DNA of 64,000 nucleotides from Micrococcus endophyticus (lineage in GTDB: Bacteria > Actinomycetota > Actinomycetes > Actinomycetales > Micrococcaceae): positions 868,001 through 932,000 of the forward strand of contig NZ_JACHMW010000001.1 of the NCBI RefSeq assembly GCF_014205115.1, read 5' to 3'. The notes under the pieces are model-generated. The model was not told the origin of the DNA. It did not search any database and worked only from the letters and a program-made list of their open reading frames with translations. This document shows, in pieces, positions 47,853 to 59,127 of the stretch. The position numbers and the translations under genes are program-made. How positions within the stretch are numbered: position 1 is the first letter of the stretch; each line of letters begins with the position of its first letter.

Positions 47853-48473
47853 GTGACCATCCTCCCCGCCTCGCCCCGCCCGTCTGTGATCCTGCTCGGC
47901 GGCGCGTCCGGCTCCGGCAAGTCCTACCTGGCCCGCCGACACGGCCGGCCCCACCTCTCGCTCGATGCCTTCTACCGTGAGCAGTCCGACGACGGCGCCG
48001 CGGGCGGGCCCGGCCCCGTGTTCCCGCGCACCCCGTACGGCGAGATCGACTGGGACCACCCCGGAACGTGGGATGAGCAGGCGGCCGTGGACGCCGTCGT
48101 CGAATTGCTCGAAGAGGGCGCCACGCGCGTGCCCGACTACGACATCTCCACGTCCTCCGTGCGGGGGCACAGCACCGTCGCGCTCGAACCGGGCGGGGTG
48201 ATCGTGGCGGAGGGCATCTTCGCCGAGCGCATGCCCGCCGCCCTGGACCGGGCCGGGGTCGACTACGCGGCCTGGTACATCGACCAGGCGCGGACCACGA
48301 CGGCGGCCCGCCGGTTCGTGCGCGACGTCGCCGAGCGTCGCAAGCCGGTGCCGTTCCTCGTGCAGCGGGGCTGGTCCCTGTATCGGACGGACGCGGCGCG
48401 CCGGGCGGCGGCCGTGGCGGCCGGCTTCACCCCGCGGCGCAAGCGGGAGATCATCGCCGACCTCACGGCCTGA
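47853..48473 (+). CDS. Uridine kinase-like P-loop kinase
   Basis: This 206-residue P-loop protein has Walker A GGASGSGKSYLARR, then LSLDAFYRE with the conserved Asp, DWDHPGTW and PDYDISTSSVRG. These motifs match the uridine/pantothenate kinase-like fold. Its short length and absence of the full uridine kinase C-terminus leave the substrate open. GTG 47853 is the start; the ribosome site is weak. It lies 32 bases after the MBL gene and could be in the same operon. Confidence 0.8.
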   Translation: MTILPASPRPSVILLGGASGSGKSYLARRHGRPHLSLDAFYREQSDDGAAGGPGPVFPRTPYGEIDWDHPGTWDEQAAVDAVVELLEEGATRVPDYDISTSSVRGHSTVALEPGGVIVAEGIFAERMPAALDRAGVDYAAWYIDQARTTTAARRFVRDVAERRKPVPFLVQRGWSLYRTDAARRAAAVAAGFTPRRKREIIADLTA

Positions 48474-48474
48474 C

Positions 48475-48494
48475 GGCCCGCCCGCAGCCGGGCC
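48475..48494. terminator. Hairpin between kinase and lipoate ligase genes
   Basis: GGCCCG and CGGGCC form a 6-bp stem around an 8-base loop in the 31-base gap between converging genes. Confidence 0.3.
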
Positions 48495-48504
48495 GCCCGT
48501 GCCC

Positions 48505-49275
48505 TCAGCCGGAGGTGCCCGCGCCGAGGACGGCGAGCTGCTCGTCCACGACCTCGATCCCGGCGGCGGCCGCCCACGCCGTGTACTCCTCCCGCAGGGC
48601 CGCGGCGAACGCGGGCACGCTCGCGCCGGGGCGCACGTCCTCGGCCGCGCCCGCCGTGCGCGGGTCCATGTCCAGGCCGAGCTCCCGGTAGACGTCGACG
48701 AGCACGGCCCGCAGCGGGGCGGGGTCGGACACCACCACGTGAGTGGAGAACAGGAACGCCCCCTTCACCACGCGCTGCGCGGAGCCGGCCAGCTTCACCG
48801 GGTATGTCGGCGCAGGACCCTGCACGGAGAACTCGCCCGGGCAGTACTCCCCCGGGATCTCGCCCACGGAGGCGGGCACGTCCATGCGCGCGAACGCCCG
48901 CACGAACAGGTCGGCGAATTCCGCGAACCGGGCCTGCTGCGTGAGCGCCGCGTCCTCCTGCTGGCTCAGGTGGTCCACCACCAGGCAGCCGTGGTGGTAG
49001 GCCGCCGCGCGTCCGCCGGCCCGGCGCACCGCCGGCTCGAAGCCGTGGGTCCGAGCCGCCGCGGCTGCGGCCTCGAAGCCGGGCAGCCGCGCGTCGCGCT
49101 GGCCGAACGCGACCGTCGGTTCGGGCACGTAGACGCGGATCAGATCGTCGAGGGCCCTCCCCTCGGCCGCGGCGGCGCGGAAGACGGCCAGCTCGCCCAT
49201 GGCCCAGTCGAGGTCTTCGGCGGCCCCGAGGGTCCGCTCCTGCACGGCCCAGCGCAGCCGGGGAGTTGCTCTCAC
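48505..49275 (-). CDS. Lipoate-protein ligase A family protein
   Basis: This 256-residue protein has the BPL/LplA/LipB catalytic fold: PTVAFGQRDARLPGFEAA, RRAGGRAAAYHHGCLVVDHL in place of the usual RRxTGGGAVYHD, and the catalytic lysine segment YPVKLAGSAQRVVKGAFLFSTHVVV. It likely attaches lipoate or octanoate, but the altered loop makes the exact reaction uncertain. GTG 49275 overlaps the thioesterase stop (GTGA). Confidence 0.85.
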   Translation of the reverse strand: MRATPRLRWAVQERTLGAAEDLDWAMGELAVFRAAAAEGRALDDLIRVYVPEPTVAFGQRDARLPGFEAAAAAARTHGFEPAVRRAGGRAAAYHHGCLVVDHLSQQEDAALTQQARFAEFADLFVRAFARMDVPASVGEIPGEYCPGEFSVQGPAPTYPVKLAGSAQRVVKGAFLFSTHVVVSDPAPLRAVLVDVYRELGLDMDPRTAGAAEDVRPGASVPAFAAALREEYTAWAAAAGIEVVDEQLAVLGAGTSG

Positions 49276-50138
49276 AGGCCGCCCTCGACCGGCCAGGAGC
49301 GCAGGGTGAGGGTCTGCTCGACGTGGGCGAAGGGGCCGTCGTCGTCGTGGAGGACGGTGCTGGTCAGGCCCACGCCGTCCGGGCCCACCGTGACCTGCCC
49401 CGCGAGGCCGAGCCAGTGGCCGGTGGGCTCGCGGTACAGGTGGATCTGCAGGTCCACGTTGGGGAAGAACCACCCGCCCGGCTTCGCCGGCAGGGCCGGG
49501 GCGATCCCGTTGGCCGCATCGGTGAGGCCGATCAGGCGCACCAGGTCGCTCGTGCTCTCCCCCGCCACCATCTCGCGGTCCGTGGTGAGCCACACCCGGC
49601 CGTGGCCCGGCCCGTGGCCGGGCAGGACGACGCCGTCGAGGGAGGCGATGTACCCGCCTGCCCATCCGTGGAGCGCGTTGTGCGCCTGCGCCTGCGAGCG
49701 CGGCGGGAGGGGCTCGTCCGGCAGCTGGGCGACGGCGGAGGTGTCCGAGGTGGACAGCAGCCAGGCGCGCAGGGTCAGCACGGTGCGGCCCCGGGCGTGG
49801 AGTACGGCCTCGACGAGCTCGATGGTGCGGCCCGGACGCAGGGTGCGCGTGACCACCTCGAGCTCGCCCGACCAGAGCGTGCCCAGGATGTCGTAGGAGA
49901 GCCGTCCCACCCGCAGCCCGGGGGTGGTCTCGTGCGCGGCCACCTCGTGCAGCAGCAGGCCCGAGACGGCGGCCATGTGCATCTCCTCTTCCCGCCATGC
50001 GCCCTGAGCGTGCACGGTGGAGCGTACGCGGGAGGTGCGGACGCCGTCGGCGTCCACGGTGGGCTCGCCGAGGCGGACGTAGAAGGCCAGGGGATCGTCG
50101 GCGACGGAAGTCGCCGGGGTGGAGGAGATGTCGGTCAT
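49272..50138 (-). CDS. Acyl-CoA thioesterase family protein (TesB-like double hot dog)
   Basis: This 288-residue protein resembles TesB-like thioesterases with two hot-dog folds. Near the N-terminus it reads GLLLHEVAAHETTPGLRVGRLSYDILG; the second half has DLVRLIGLTDAANGIAPALPA and FFPNVDLQIHLYREPTGHWLGL. Such enzymes hydrolyse acyl-CoAs. It is translationally coupled to the lipoate ligase-like gene. No ribosome site precedes the ATG; CAGACT, 8 bases upstream, could serve as a -10. Confidence 0.85.
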   Translation of the reverse strand: MTDISSTPATSVADDPLAFYVRLGEPTVDADGVRTSRVRSTVHAQGAWREEEMHMAAVSGLLLHEVAAHETTPGLRVGRLSYDILGTLWSGELEVVTRTLRPGRTIELVEAVLHARGRTVLTLRAWLLSTSDTSAVAQLPDEPLPPRSQAQAHNALHGWAGGYIASLDGVVLPGHGPGHGRVWLTTDREMVAGESTSDLVRLIGLTDAANGIAPALPAKPGGWFFPNVDLQIHLYREPTGHWLGLAGQVTVGPDGVGLTSTVLHDDDGPFAHVEQTLTLRSWPVEGGL

Positions 50139-50164
50139 GGGCCGAAGTCTGCCAGAACGACGAC

Positions 50165-50204
50165 GACGGCCGGTGACGTCCCCGCGGGGATGTCACCGGC
50201 CGTC
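50165..50204 (-). terminator. Terminator after metI
   Basis: GACGGCCGGTGAC pairs with its complement over 13 bases, with a second inner TCCCC/GGGGA stem. It lies 23 bases past the metI stop on the minus strand and shares the GACGGCCGG arm with the hairpin at 53342. No U-run. Confidence 0.65.
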
Positions 50205-50226
50205 ATGGCGTGGGCCGAGCCGGGGT

Positions 50227-50904
50227 TCAGCGGCGCATGACCTTGCGGGCGATGCCGTTGCCGATCAGCTGCAGCCCCTGGACGAACACGATCACCACGA
50301 TCACGGCCAGCCAGGTGACCTCCGGACGGAACCGGTTGTAGCCCTCCACGATGGCGAAGTTGCCGACGCCGCCGCCGCCAATGATGCCCGCCATCGCGGA
50401 CATGTCCACGAGCGCGATGATCACGAACGTGAAGCCGAGGATCAGCGGGCCGAGGGCCTCGGGCAGCACCACGGTGCGCACGATCCGCATGCGGGAGGCG
50501 CCCATCGCGCGGGCGGCCTCGATCACGCCGGGGTCGAGGGAGACGAGGTTCTGCTCCACGATGCGGGCGATGCCGAACGTGGACGCCCAGATCATGCAGA
50601 ACACCACGGCGGTGTTGCCGATGCCGCTGCCGAGCACCGAGATGGTCAGCGGCTGCAGGGCGGCGATGAGGATGACGAACGGGATGGGCCGGATCAGGTT
50701 CACGACGAAGTTCGTGACCAGGTAGACGGCACGGTTGGCGAAGATGCCGCCCGGACGCGTGGTGTAGAGGACGAGCCCGATCACCAGGCCGAGGATGCCG
50801 CCGAGGATGAAGGCCCAGCCGACCATGTACAGGGTGTCCCCCATGGCGATCAGCAGCTCGGGGCCGTAGTACCCCCAGTCGAGGTTCTGGAATCGGTCGA
50901 TCAC
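50227..50904 (-). CDS. metI: Methionine ABC transporter permease
   Basis: This 225-residue permease has five to six helices and the EAA loop segment EAARAMGASRMRIVRTVVLPEALGPLI, the coupling site for the ATPase. The final helix and VIVVIVFVQGLQLIGNGIARKVMRR ending are typical of MetI. It overlaps metN by 4 bases and is the last gene of metQ-metN-metI. Confidence 0.95.
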   Translation of the reverse strand: MIDRFQNLDWGYYGPELLIAMGDTLYMVGWAFILGGILGLVIGLVLYTTRPGGIFANRAVYLVTNFVVNLIRPIPFVILIAALQPLTISVLGSGIGNTAVVFCMIWASTFGIARIVEQNLVSLDPGVIEAARAMGASRMRIVRTVVLPEALGPLILGFTFVIIALVDMSAMAGIIGGGGVGNFAIVEGYNRFRPEVTWLAVIVVIVFVQGLQLIGNGIARKVMRR

Positions 50905-51995
50905 TGGTGCACCTCCTGCACGTCCCCGGCGCCGGCCAGGTCCGCGACGAACGCGTCCACCGCGGCGGCCTCGCCCGTGAGCGACACGGTGAGCAGGCCG
51001 TACGCGGAGTCCTTGGTGGCGGACATGCCGCCGTGGACGATCTCGAAGCCCACGCCGCGCGTCGAGGCGGTGCCGAGCACCGCCGAGACCGCGGCGGAGT
51101 CCTTGAGCGAGACCATGATCAGCCGACCCTCGGTGCGCGCTCGGATGCGCGCCACCTCCTCGGCATTCGGCCGGTCCTTGAGCGCCGTGGCCACGAAGGA
51201 CGCGGCGTCGGCGGAGTGGGCGGGCCGGGAGAAGAGGTCGTAGACCTTGCCGGACTCCACCACGCGGCCGGTGTCCATCACGGCGACGCGGTCGGCGATC
51301 GAGCGGATGACCTCCATCTCGTGGGTGATGGCCACGATCGTGACCCCGAGCTCCTCGTTGACGCGGCGCAGCACGGAGAGCACCTCGTGCGTCGTCGAGG
51401 GATCCAGGGCGCTGGTGGCCTCGTCCGCGAGCAGGATCTCCGGCTCGGCGGCCAGGGCGCGGGCGATGCCGACGCGCTGCTTCTGGCCGCCCGAGAGCTG
51501 CTCCGGGTAGTGCTTGGCCTTGTCCGCCAGGCCGACGAACTCGAGCAGCTCCGCCACGCGGGCGCGGCGCGTGGACCGCGGCCAGCCGGCCGTCTCCAGG
51601 GCGAACTCGATGTTCCCGGCCGCCGTGCGGGAGGTCAGCAGGTTGAACTGCTGAAAGACCATGCCGATGCGGGTGCGTAGCGGACGCAGCTTCGCCTCGG
51701 AGAGGTGGGAGACCTGCTGGCCCAGCACCGTGACGGTGCCCGAGGTCGGCTTCTCCAGCCCGTTGATCATGCGGATCAGGGTGGACTTGCCGGCGCCGGA
51801 GAAGCCGATGACGCCGAAGACCTCGCCGCGGTTCACGGTGAGCGAGACGTCGTCCACGGCCGTGACGCCGCGGCCCTTCTTGGCGGCGTAGACGCGGCTG
51901 ACGTGGTCGAAGACGATGACCGGCTCTCCCGGGGCGCCCTCAGAATGGCGCCCCGGGGTGACCGCGTCACGGTCGGACGTATGGAAACCTGCCAT
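50901..51995 (-). CDS. metN: Methionine ABC transporter ATP-binding protein
   Basis: This 364-residue ATPase has Walker A GFSGAGKST, signature LSGGQKQRV, Walker B ILLADEATSALD and H-loop ITHEMEV. The C-terminal NIL domain (about residues 285-360), which senses methionine in MetN proteins, is present. It starts 3 bases after the metQ stop with a poor ribosome site, so translation is probably coupled. Confidence 0.96.
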   Translation of the reverse strand: MAGFHTSDRDAVTPGRHSEGAPGEPVIVFDHVSRVYAAKKGRGVTAVDDVSLTVNRGEVFGVIGFSGAGKSTLIRMINGLEKPTSGTVTVLGQQVSHLSEAKLRPLRTRIGMVFQQFNLLTSRTAAGNIEFALETAGWPRSTRRARVAELLEFVGLADKAKHYPEQLSGGQKQRVGIARALAAEPEILLADEATSALDPSTTHEVLSVLRRVNEELGVTIVAITHEMEVIRSIADRVAVMDTGRVVESGKVYDLFSRPAHSADAASFVATALKDRPNAEEVARIRARTEGRLIMVSLKDSAAVSAVLGTASTRGVGFEIVHGGMSATKDSAYGLLTVSLTGEAAAVDAFVADLAGAGDVQEVHQ

Positions 51996-51998
51996 GGA

Positions 51999-52901
51999 TC
52001 AGGCGCCCTGCTTCGCGATCGCGTCCTGGTACTGCTTCAGGGTCTCGTCGATCTCGGCGGCGTCGAGCTGCACCGGCACGCTCGTGTCGGAGGAGAGCTT
52101 CGCGGACTCGTCCAGCACGGCCTGCTCGTGGTACAGGGCCGCGACCTTCTGGTAGGTCTCGTTGTCGCGGTCCGCGCGACGCACGGCGAAGCCGTTGACG
52201 AACGGCTTGGCGGAGTCGGCCTGGGGGTCGTCCTTGAACAGGGCGGTGTTCGTGTCGATGCCGGCGTCGGCCGAGAACGTGTTGTTGATGACCGAGCCCT
52301 GGACGGACTCGAGCGCGTTCACGGTCTGCTGGGCGGCCACGGGCTGGACCTTCACGGTGGAGGCGGCCTCGTCGATGTCGCGGACCTCGGGACGGATGGT
52401 GTCGTTGGACAGCGTCAACAGGCCGGCGGCGACGAGCACGTTGATGGCGCGGGCCTGGTTCACGGTGTCGTTGGGGATGGCGACCGTGTCGCCCTTCTGG
52501 AACTCGGAGACGTCGTTGTACGTCTTGGAGTACAGGGGCAGCGGGATGATCTCGGTGGTCCCGATCAGCGTCAGGTCCTTGCCGGAGGCCTGGTTGTAGT
52601 CGGCCAGGTAGGCGATGTGCTGGAACCAGTTCATGTCGATGTCGCCGTTGTCCAGCGCCGGGTTCGGCTGCGTGTACTCGGTGAAGTTGCGGATCTCGAC
52701 GTCGATGCCGTGCTTCTCCTTGGCGAGCTTCACCAGGGCGCGGTGCGTCTCGTTCTCGGACACGACGCCGATGCGCACGGTCTGGGCGCCGTCGTCACTC
52801 TTATCCTCGGCCTGCGAGTTGCAGGCGGTCAGGGCGAGCGCGCCGACCGCGGCCAGGGACAGGCCGGCGAAGGAGCGGCGGGAGATGTTCGAGGCGGTCA
52901 T
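51999..52901 (-). CDS. metQ: Methionine-binding lipoprotein (MetQ/NlpA)
   Basis: This 300-residue substrate-binding protein begins with a twin-arginine and lipobox combination: SRRSFAGLSLAAVGALALTAC, lipidated at C27. The mature part has the NLPA-type features ENETHRALVKLAKEKHGIDVEIRNFTEYTQPNPALDNGDIDMNWFQH and AIPNDTVNQARAINVL. Export by Tat rather than Sec is inferred from the RR motif. AAGGAG lies six bases before the ATG at 52901. It leads the metQ-metN-metI operon. Confidence 0.95.
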   Translation of the reverse strand: MTASNISRRSFAGLSLAAVGALALTACNSQAEDKSDDGAQTVRIGVVSENETHRALVKLAKEKHGIDVEIRNFTEYTQPNPALDNGDIDMNWFQHIAYLADYNQASGKDLTLIGTTEIIPLPLYSKTYNDVSEFQKGDTVAIPNDTVNQARAINVLVAAGLLTLSNDTIRPEVRDIDEAASTVKVQPVAAQQTVNALESVQGSVINNTFSADAGIDTNTALFKDDPQADSAKPFVNGFAVRRADRDNETYQKVAALYHEQAVLDESAKLSSDTSVPVQLDAAEIDETLKQYQDAIAKQGA

Positions 52902-53111
52902 GGGGTTCTCCTTGGAGGACAGGGCGAGGCCGCCGGCGCGGGTGGGCACGGCGGGCACGGAACGGTGCGGGGTGGGCCGTGCGGTGGGTGGTTCCCCGCG
53001 GGACAACAGCACGGCGGGCGGGGGCGAGAGACGCCCCGAGTCGGAGGCAGGGATCCTTTCGAACGCTGCTCTTGCCCGTCCCCCAGTCACCGCGGGCTCC
53101 CCTCGAGGGGT

Positions 53112-53234
53112 CTGCACGCAGCGGAGGCGGGCCGCTTCTCGGTCCGTTGCCACCCGTGAACATGGGGTTGGCGAGCGGCTCGTCGTGGGACCACGTGGGC
53201 CCGCCGAGGCGGGGTCCACAGCCGCTTCTCCTGA
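53112..53234 (-). promoter_or_regulatory. Candidate SAM (S-box-like) riboswitch before metQ
   Basis: The metQ leader can be folded into an S-box-like shape. P2 is GCGGCTGTGGACC with GGTCCCACGACGAGCCGC. The conserved GAUGAA-type joint reads GACGAGCC. P3 is GCCAACCC with GGGTGGC, where the usual GGC/GCC pair is swapped but pairing is kept. P4 is AGCGG with CCGCT. A Shine-Dalgarno and metQ lie about 200 bases further. The closing helix is uncertain; identification also leans on the methionine-transport context. Confidence 0.42.
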
Positions 53235-53341
53235 AGCTGGGCTCCAGCGTATCGCAGCGTGTGTGCTCCATCGGGCAGGGCGGTGACGCGCAGCGTCATA
53301 CTCCGGGGCCTGGGCGCCGGAGTGTGGTGCATCTCGCGAAA

Positions 53342-53388
53342 CGACGACGGCCGGGCACCTCCGTGGGGAGGCGACCGGCCGTCGTCGG
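53342..53388 (-). terminator. Terminator after nrdF
   Basis: CGACGACGGCCGG pairs with CCGGCCGTCGTCG over 13 bases with an inner CCTCC/GGAGG stem. It is 23 bases beyond the nrdF stop and is followed by CGTTTCG on the minus strand. Confidence 0.7.
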
Positions 53389-53410
53389 GACGGAGATCAG
53401 GCGGACGGGA

Positions 53411-56632
<3,222 letters not shown>

Positions 56633-56636
<4 letters not shown>

Positions 56637-57100
56637 GTCCACAGTCCTTCCAGGCCGCCCCGGACGCGGTCCACGTCCTCGGGGGTGCCCATGAGTTCGA
56701 ATTTGTACATGAGGGGCACCTGGCACTTGCGGGCGATGATGTAGCCGGCCAGGCAGTAGGCCTCATGGAAGTTGGTGTTCCCGGATGCGATCACGCCCCG
56801 GATCCAGGTGCGGTTCCCGGGGACGTTGAGGAACTTGATCACCTGCTTGGGCACCGCCCCTGGTCCGTCGCCGCCCCCGTAGGTGGGGGTGAGGAGGACG
56901 TAGGGGGCGGTGGCGCTGAGCGTGGGCTCCCGGGTGATCAACGGCAGGCGAGCTACCCGGTCCTCGGGGAGCTCGAGCTTCTGCACGAAGCGGTGCGTGT
57001 AGTTGGAGGCGGAGGAGAAGTAGATCAGTCCCGCGTCCGTGGGGACCAGTCCCTGCGCCTCGGCCGAGCGGATGTGGCCCGGGTCCGCGGCGACGGTCAC
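56633..57100 (-). CDS. nrdI: Flavodoxin-like NrdI
   Basis: This 155-residue flavodoxin provides the oxidant that activates the Mn2 cofactor of NrdF. Conserved NrdI features are [18 protein letters not shown] for the FMN loop, [17 protein letters not shown] and [17 protein letters not shown]. The late [18 protein letters not shown] closes the domain. GTG 57100 is supported by CGGAG five bases upstream. It lies 11 bases after nrdH. Confidence 0.96.
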
Positions 57101-57111
57101 CGTCGCTCCGG

Positions 57112-57357
57112 TCAGGCCACCGACGCGGCGGCGGCCTCGGCGAGCTCGGCGATCTTGTCCGGGCGGAAGCCGGACCAGGAGTCGGTCTCGGTGACGACGA
57201 CGGGCGCCTGCATGAAGCCGAGGCCGCGGACGCGCTCGAGGGCGGCCGGGTCCTGGGACATGTCGACGATCTCGTAGGCGATGCCCTTCTTGTCCAGTGC
57301 ACGGTAGGTGGCGTTGCACTGCACGCAGGCCGGCTTGGTGTACACGGTGACGGTCAT
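57112..57357 (-). CDS. nrdH: Glutaredoxin-like electron donor NrdH
   Basis: This 81-residue thioredoxin-fold protein reduces NrdE. The active site is C11-V-Q-C14 in KPACVQCNATYRALD; GLGFMQAPVVVTETDSWSGFRPDKI is typical NrdH. It is the first gene of nrdHIEF, with two NrdR boxes about 100-145 bases upstream. Confidence 0.97.
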   Translation of the reverse strand: MTVTVYTKPACVQCNATYRALDKKGIAYEIVDMSQDPAALERVRGLGFMQAPVVVTETDSWSGFRPDKIAELAEAAAASVA

Positions 57358-57453
57358 GGCGATCCCTGTTCCTTCGTGGTCTCTGATGGTCGTGCAGGTG
57401 GCGGCGCGGCGCCCGCGAGGTGAACTCCGGGCGCACGCCGAACGTCTGCGTCG

Positions 57454-57469
57454 ATACTACATCTAGTGA
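57454..57469 (-). promoter_or_regulatory. NrdR box 1
   Basis: ATACTACATCTAGTGA matches the NrdR palindrome (ACTACATSTAGT core). Its centre is 32 bases from box 2, three helical turns, as NrdR sites normally are. On the minus strand it includes TAGTAT, a possible -10 element. Confidence 0.8.
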
Positions 57470-57485
57470 CGACCGACGTTGGCTG

Positions 57486-57501
57486 TCCCTACATGTAGTA
57501 G
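57486..57501 (-). promoter_or_regulatory. NrdR box 2
   Basis: The core CTACATGTAG is a perfect 10-base palindrome. With box 1 it forms the usual pair that represses ribonucleotide reductase operons when dATP is high. Confidence 0.8.
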
Positions 57502-57751
57502 TGACACCCGTGTAGTTACGGATCCTCAGTCCCTCCCCACACTGTCCACATCCGGGCTCCGCGCGCGATCCGCACGGCCATGCGGGACACGCCGAGGCCG
57601 CCCCCGGATGTCCACAGTCGGTGGAGAACCCTCGTCCCCCGTTTCCGGTGCCGGAAGTCACGTGCGCCACCCCTTCTCGTCGGCGTGTCCCCCTCGCCCC
57701 GGACACTAGATGTGGACCCGGACGGGATAAGGGCCCGCCCCGCACACGCGA

Positions 57752-57786
57752 CGACGGCGGCCACCGGACTCCGGTGACCGCCGTCG
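57752..57786. terminator. Hairpin upstream of the nrd promoter region
   Basis: CGACGGCGG and CCGCCGTCG form a 9-bp stem with inner pairing. The location, between nrd control sites and the frameshifted gene, suggests transcription termination for the minus-strand gene at 57.9 kb. Confidence 0.45.
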
Positions 57787-57832
57787 GGAGACGTGGACGC
57801 GGCCTCCCACCGCTCCCCCGCCGGGTTGTGCT

Positions 57833-57873
57833 CACGACTCGCCGTCCGCGCGATCTGCAGGCGGCGAGTCGTG
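57833..57873. terminator. 12-bp inverted repeat after the frameshifted gene
   Basis: CACGACTCGCCG pairs perfectly with CGGCGAGTCGTG across a 17-base loop, 28 bases after the pseudogene stop. Likely a terminator; a protein-binding palindrome is possible. Confidence 0.45.
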
Positions 57874-57900
57874 CGCGCAACGAGGTGCGAGCAGCCGGGA

Positions 57901-58592
57901 TCAGACCAGGCCGAGTCCCTTGCGGAAGCGGACCAGCACGCCCGCCGCGGCCGCGCCGAGGGCGGCGAGCCACCACGCGGCGCCGTCGCCGGTCTCCACG
58001 GTCTCGGGGACCTCGTGGGCGTCGTCGTCCGCGGCGTCGTCGTCACCGGGCGCCGGCGTGCCCGGGTCCTGGATGCCGGGCGAGACGGGCGGGGGCCCTG
58101 GCGGACGCCGTCCTCGTCGTCGCCGCCCAGGCCGTGGGCGCGCAGCAGGGCCCAGTCCGTGGGGCGCAGGGCGTCGCCGGGAGCTCCTCCATGGACAGGA
58201 GCGGGCCCGTCTCCATGAGGGAGTTCGTCTCCCGCGTGGTCGTGGCGACGTCAAGCCAGTGCAGGGCCGACGGGTCCGCGGGGTCGGACACCGGGATGCA
58301 GTCCGCATCAGGCGAGGTCACCAGCACGCCCGTGCCGTCGGCATTGCCCGAGTCGTTGACGCGCAGCACGGCCGCGCTCCGGCGTGCCGATCGCCTCCTG
58401 GATGTCCCGACTGCTGACGGCGCCGACCGGGTCGGCCCCGCTGCGGTGCGCCACCGTCGTCCAGGCGTCGCCGCCCTCCGGCCGCACCCGGACGTCGACG
58501 TCCTCGGCGGCGTGGGCGTCCGGCGTGGAGGCGGCGAGACGGACTCGGCGGGACGGGGCGGTGGGCGCGGTGGTCGAGGCCGTGATGGTCAT
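57901..58592 (-). pseudogene. Frameshifted membrane-anchored surface protein
   Basis: Coding-like segments lie in different minus-strand frames. The first runs from an ATG (58592) with GGAG upstream: [20 protein letters not shown]...[10 protein letters not shown]. The second has [20 protein letters not shown]...[11 protein letters not shown]. The third reads [20 protein letters not shown]. The fourth ends [12 protein letters not shown], an acidic stretch, then [10 protein letters not shown], a hydrophobic helix [17 protein letters not shown] and RFRK. At least three frameshifts are needed to join them, so the gene is broken unless sequencing errors are responsible. The end looks like a wall or membrane anchor; the family was not identified. 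Confidence 0.6.
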
Positions 58593-58743
58593 GGTGATCT
58601 CCGCGGATGCTGAGTGGCAGCGACGGGACGATTCGTCCCGTCCGCGGCCCGGCCGCAGCGGGCCGCGCGCGGCTCCGCCCTCCCGTCCCGCCCCGCCCGG
58701 AACTACGGTGGACCCACGTTCCGCCGGATCGAAAGGAAGCGCC

Positions 58744-59127
58744 ATGCCCTCCGTCCTGTTCGTCCTCTCCGCGTCCGACCACTGGACCCTGAAGGACGGC
58801 ACCCGCCACGAGACCGGCTTCTGGGCCGAGGAGTTCGTGGTCCCGCACGACGTGTTCGCCGACGCCGGCTGGGACGTCGCCGTCGCCACCCCCGGCGGCG
58901 TGGCGCCCACCGTGGACCAGACCAGCCTGGGCCTGATGGGCGGCGCCCCCTGGAAGACCGACCGGCTGAAGAGGGACCTCGAGCGCCGCGGCGCGGACTA
59001 CTCCTCCGCCACCCTCCCCTACCGGCCCCACGTGGTGGTGGACCGCCACCTCTACACCGGCCAGAACCCCCAGTCCTCCCGGCCGCTGGCCGAACGGATC
59101 CTCGCGGACGCGGAGGCCCGGCGATGA
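58744..59127 (+). pseudogene. Internally deleted DJ-1/PfpI (Hsp31-like) protein
   Basis: The 127-residue reading frame joins the start of a type 1 glutamine amidotransferase-like protein ([24 protein letters not shown]...[17 protein letters not shown]) to its end ([10 protein letters not shown]...PHVVVDRHLYTGQNPQSSRPLAERIL). The middle of about 100 residues, including the nucleophile Cys and neighbouring His, is missing, although the frame is intact. GAAAGGA precedes the ATG. It overlaps the GNAT gene by 4 bases. A functional shortened protein is possible but cannot have the usual active site. Confidence 0.65.

Noticed and set aside
57112-57900. A gene between nrdH and the frameshifted protein
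   Set aside because: Frames there have no codon bias or motif; the region holds NrdR boxes and hairpins.
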